The notes under the pieces were generated by a model. That model made no database searches and was not told the origin of the DNA. It worked only from the letters and a program-made list of their open reading frames with translations. This document shows positions 60,038 through 64,000 of a stretch of 64,000 nt of DNA, one piece after another. This DNA is from Elysia crispata (lineage: Eukaryota > Mollusca > Gastropoda > Plakobranchidae): positions 62,001 through 126,000 of the forward strand of contig JAWDGP010002044.1 of assembly GCA_033675545.1 (NCBI GenBank). Reading direction: 5' to 3'. The position numbers and the translations under genes were made by a program. The number at the start of each line of letters is the position of its first letter. Position 1 is the stretch's first letter.

Positions 60038-63000
60038 TCAAGATTTTGTCTTGGCGTGGAGTTTCTTGATCTCTGGCCTGTGATCTCCGAGCAGCTGGGA
60101 GAGGTTGTCTAGCCTGAGCAATCCACTTTGACCTCCAGAAGCCAACCAGGCACAACACTCTGGGTTAGGGTTTAGCCGGACCTAGGTGTGGGTGAGAGGC
60201 AGGATACCAAAGATAAAACTGTATTTATATATATATATATATATATATCAAAAAAAAAATCTGTTGCATATATACGTGAAATTGTTTGAAAAAAGCTAGA
60301 TCTACTCAATTTCAAGCTACAAACCTCATTTTTTCCAACTGCAATTAACAGATAAAAATGAGCCAGGCATGCCATTGGTAGAAATTACAAATTACATTTG
60401 TTCTCACCTGTGATTAAACAGGTGAGAACAAACATGCTCTACAGGCTTTCAACAAAGGAAAAATAAAAAGATGACGACTGAATAAAAGATACTTGAAGAC
60501 CTAAATCATTGAGGCTCTGAACTTGAAAATGGGGAAATGAATAGGGACAGACAGAGAAACATGAAAGAGGCTGAGTGAGAGCTTTCCTAATATCGACCAG
60601 AAAAAAACAGCACTTCCGATTTGGAGTCACAGGTACACATGTTTGACTTGAACTCAAACTCCAAAGGGTTCACTCTGTAAACATCAGGACCGACAAACTA
60701 CAGAAGAACAGTGATCAAGCCCCAGCATGAACTATGTGACATTGACAATGAGGTCCGATTTTGTCTTAACACAACCCCAGCTTTGGTGCGATGAGATTCA
60801 AAGTGCTCATTAACATACAACATAGAAATTGAAATATCATTGCTTTAAATTAACAAAGGCATTATTGTAAACTTTCTCATAAGAGCATTAATTACCACCT
60901 TTTAAGTCTTGCCTCCTATTGAGGAAGCTCATATACTGACACAGGAACTTAATATTCACATGGGTATATCGATCTTGTTGAGTCCGATTATTAAAATAAA
61001 AAAGTGCCATTTGACTCACCCTAAAAACAAGCTGATTGTCGGGGTTGGCCAATTCTTCGACAGTCTTAGCTCCCTTAGCTTCATTAAATTTCACCTTCAC
61101 ATGAGTAGAGAGAGAGAGTGAAATAAAAAGTTTCAAATTTAATTAAAAAACAATTCTTAATGAAACTGTGAGACAAAAAGTTGAAATTGTAAAAAAACTT
61201 ACAGTATAAAATAATCTAAGCTTATGTAAAGATAACATTTTAGAAAACACAAGCAATGTCAATTTATATCAAAAGAAGGCCGGAACTCTAAGAAGTCAGT
61301 TGTGATAAGCTACATCAGGATGACACATGAATGATATTTCCAGCTTTTTTTTCAAAGCACTGTGCACCTAGCTATCGTTACATACACTGACAAGTAGCAA
61401 TATGATTCAGAGTCAAGTTTTTCAAAGCTCCAGGACTTAAATCTTTAGTATTTACCACAAGAAAAAAATAGTAAGCAAAACTACAAAACAGAAATATCTG
61501 AAACTTTGCAGTTTTAAAGCTACCTACAAAAAGTTTGAATTATCTCAGTTCTTATTTTCTATACACTCAAAATCCAAAATTTTTTTTGTTTCTCTTTTTT
61601 TTCTTCAGCTTCTCCTTCCTCTGTTTATGATTATAACCATCACCCAAGCCTTTTCATATGATACCAAGTTCAATTTGAGTGTATTATCTCCCATAAACAA
61701 AATTGAGAAATGCTCATATTCCGAGACTCATTAATTATCAGCAGTTTTTATAATACACAAGTATGATCAATTTGTATATGCTGGGAAAAAAAAAGACAAA
61801 TATGATAAAAATTATTATGAGAATACTCATTGTAGATTTTCACACACACACACACATACACACAAACATACAAAAATACATACATTTGTGTGATAAAAGT
61901 GAGACTTTTGTCTTTACAATAAGTAAAATTGGCATCACACACAAAATTGAAATATAAATGCAATGTATAAAAAGAAAATAAACAAAAGGCCTTACTTTTT
62001 CAAAACTTTCAAAGTAAATTGTCCCCGCTCCATTTCTTAAATTTGATTCTGCAGCTTCCTTCACTTTTGCTCCTTCTCTAATAAGAGTAGCATCCCCTGG
62101 TTCTGCTTCTTTTTGGCTGTTGGTTTGGCACTGTTTAGGAATGCTGCAAGACTTTAAGCAAGATGTTTCCGTAGTTATAGAAGCTATACTACTTGAATGA
62201 TGTTTATCAATTATCAACGAATTCCGAGATTTTTTAGAACAATTTTTTGAGCTGTGGTCCTCTATAACTGAACTTGGAACATTTACAGATACACATGATT
62301 TTTCTGTAGAAATTTGCCCAACTGATTCGGTTCTTTCAGAGTCTGGAACATTACTTGAGCCAGCGTTGTCTTTAACTTTTTCACCATTTAGCAGAGTCCT
62401 GTCTCCATTTGTTATCACAGATAATTGAGGTTCACTGAAACTGACAGAGGCTTGGTCCCTGAGAGAGCCAAGCTTTCGAGAATTTGTTGAAGCTGCGCTT
62501 GCTTGATGAACAGGAGTAGAGTTCTGTTGTCTCTGACTACCAGTTTCTCTTCGTATGTGGGACTCACAACGCGCAGTTACTGGAGACAAAGTTTTCAAGG
62601 TATCAGCTTCGGAAGAAAGCTGAGTAGCACTTTCCTCTGCTATGTCAAAACTTTTTCCGTTTGTCTTGGCTTGAAGATTCTGATCAGAAGAAGATACCTT
62701 GATCGGTGGAGGTTCAGGTTTGACTTTGGAAACTCCTTGTTTTGACCCGGATATTGAGGCTGCTGCAGTAGTCTTATCACCATCAACTTGAGTCTGGTAC
62801 ACAAGCTGTGACAAAAATCATATGTTCAAAAAAACCCCTAAAAAATAACAGCTGAAGGAAATATTTTGGGTGAGCAGATATTGACACAGGAAATTAAAAA
62901 AAAATGTTTTAGTCTTCTTTGCTTCAAAGTAAATGTCAGACTAAACACCTTTCCATGTCTTATATAATACTTTTGAAAAGTAAGGAAACACATAACAGCC

Positions 63001-63481
63001 TACAGAACAACATAAGTTGTCCACAAAAACAAGAATCCAATGCTCATTTCATAGCAAGTCCAGCAATACAGCATTCTTGATTGTCTTTAGCAAAGTTAAG
63101 AATGATAGTTTCAGTCTAATCACCTAGTGAGAACTACTGATCTGCTTTCTTAAGACAATTACAATGAAAGTTGACATTCTGCACTGAACTGTCTGTTTCA
63201 GGATTACCATTTCAAAATGTAAACCATTGAATTAGCTCCCCTTCAGTATTTAAATATTAAAAAAAAACAACTATAAGAATAAAAAAACATATGAGGGAAA
63301 AGTTATAAAGGTAAATGAAATTGAAACTCACTGCTGTAGGACAGGACATCACGTCATATGTGTTTGAAATTTTTCCTCCTTTCTCAGTTGTCATCTTCAC
63401 CATGTCCACGAGTAAGACCTTAACTTTACCGTTGGCGTCACATGTTGCAGCAACCAGTGAGTACGGACAGAAGTCTACATC
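60038..63481 (-). CDS. GTF3C2: GTF3C2-like gene (TFIIIC subunit), 3' part only
   Basis: Four exons of a gene whose 5' part lies beyond the right edge: 63332-63481, 61996-62805, 61020-61094 and terminal 60038-60181, all phase 0 (392 residues plus stop). The first visible exon looks like a WD40 strand pair (DVDFCPYSLVAATCDANGKV). The 270-residue exon is Ser/Thr-rich, low in hydrophobics and probably disordered. The last exon reads VRLNPNPECCAWLASGGQSG followed by LLRL, which I match to the final WD40 blade of GTF3C2 (TFIIIC110), the beta-propeller subunit of the factor that binds B boxes of tRNA genes for RNA polymerase III. The assignment rests mainly on the terminal blade. The disordered insert within the propeller has no counterpart I can recall, so another WD40 protein remains possible. 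A short exon could have been missed in the 61095-61995 or 62806-63331 introns. Confidence 0.6.
60221..60249. repeat. (TA)n microsatellite
   Basis: About 14 TA units in the last intron of the GTF3C2-like gene, roughly 40 nt upstream (in the transcript) of its terminal exon. Confidence 0.9.
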
Positions 63482-63962
63482 CTGTCAACATTGCAAACAA
63501 AACCGCTGATGTTATGCAAAGTTTCAGAACATACACTTGCAAACAGGTGATGTCAGTGAATTTTGACTAATTTTACATAGCCAGTCTGCAATAGACTCCC
63601 CAACGACAGGATAATATACATTTCCTTCAAAACTCTCCTGTGGGCATGTCCCACCTCAGCTTAGATTCTAAAAATAAGTTGAAGGGACTTCACTTCATAT
63701 TCCTTCACAATTTACACACAATGATGAATTAAGAAATGAAGAAACATACATAAAAGCCAACTTATTTCCAAATTCTCATGGAGACATTCAATGTTTTGAC
63801 ACAAGGTTTTATGCTGGCTAAAAATTTTTGGACACCCAATGCAACCAATCAATATTTTGTAAGACTGAACCAGCTCCGCACAGCTCAGGCTGCAGGTATT
63901 GGACAGCAGACAAGAGTGGAGGATAAGCAACAATGACCAGGCCAGAAAAAGTAAACACAATA

Positions 63963-64000
63963 CAGTGGAAACCTAAAAACTCAAAGCCTGATTATTCAAA
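63963..64000 (+). mobile_element. Left end of a pogo-like element, cut by the window edge
   Basis: TA followed by CAGTGGAAACCTAAAAACTC at 63961, closely resembling the terminus of the 40286 element. The rest is outside the window, so the other end cannot be checked. It lies in the GTF3C2-like gene region. Confidence 0.35.

Noticed and set aside
63712..63960. Minus-strand hydrophobic 82-codon frame upstream of the GTF3C2-like exons
   Set aside because: No acceptor/donor pair in the required phase and no similarity to the family; probably intronic.

Overview
This window is eukaryotic nuclear DNA: AT-rich, with GT-AG introns, many microsatellites, minisatellites and decayed transposons. The protein sequences are animal. 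A mollusc, perhaps a gastropod, is my inference from the flavour of the retroelements and repeats; the sequence does not prove it. I see no bacterial, phage, CRISPR or operon features.

Four protein-coding genes account for the conserved coding content. From left to right: (1) a 34-exon minus-strand gene at 3668-28743 that I read as URB2 (ribosome biogenesis). Its reconstructed exons join in frame to 1,599 residues. (2) A plus-strand gene at 33053-40000 for HAUS8, the microtubule-binding subunit of augmin, with most of its coding sequence in one 2.1 kb exon. (3) A ten-exon minus-strand MFS transporter at 48026-54617, SLC22A18-like, 450 residues. (4) The 3' part of a minus-strand gene at 60038-63481 that best fits GTF3C2 (TFIIIC subunit), running off the right edge. 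URB2 and HAUS8 are head to head, HAUS8 and SLC22A18 tail to tail. The four are housekeeping genes (rRNA maturation, spindle assembly, transport, Pol III transcription) with no sign of a shared pathway.

Between and inside the genes: 1-3667 holds a (TC)n tract, a tRNA-like SINE head, a 76-bp minisatellite and decayed copies of the URB2 last exon. 28744-33052 holds a decayed RTE-like LINE and a (TAC)n tract. 35512-36567 and 40286-41164 are TA-flanked, terminal-inverted-repeat elements of pogo/Tigger type. 44119-44760 is a duplicated copy of the HAUS8 3' end that lacks one of these insertions. 57525-58621 is a decayed LINE with a restriction-like endonuclease domain, followed by a tRNA-like SINE head.

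No new multi-gene system is evident. The most notable structures are the URB2 stop-codon region built from an 88-bp tandem repeat, the HAUS8 terminal-exon duplication with its empty transposon site and preserved reading frame, and the mostly same-strand orientation of long CT tracts upstream of URB2 3' splice sites.
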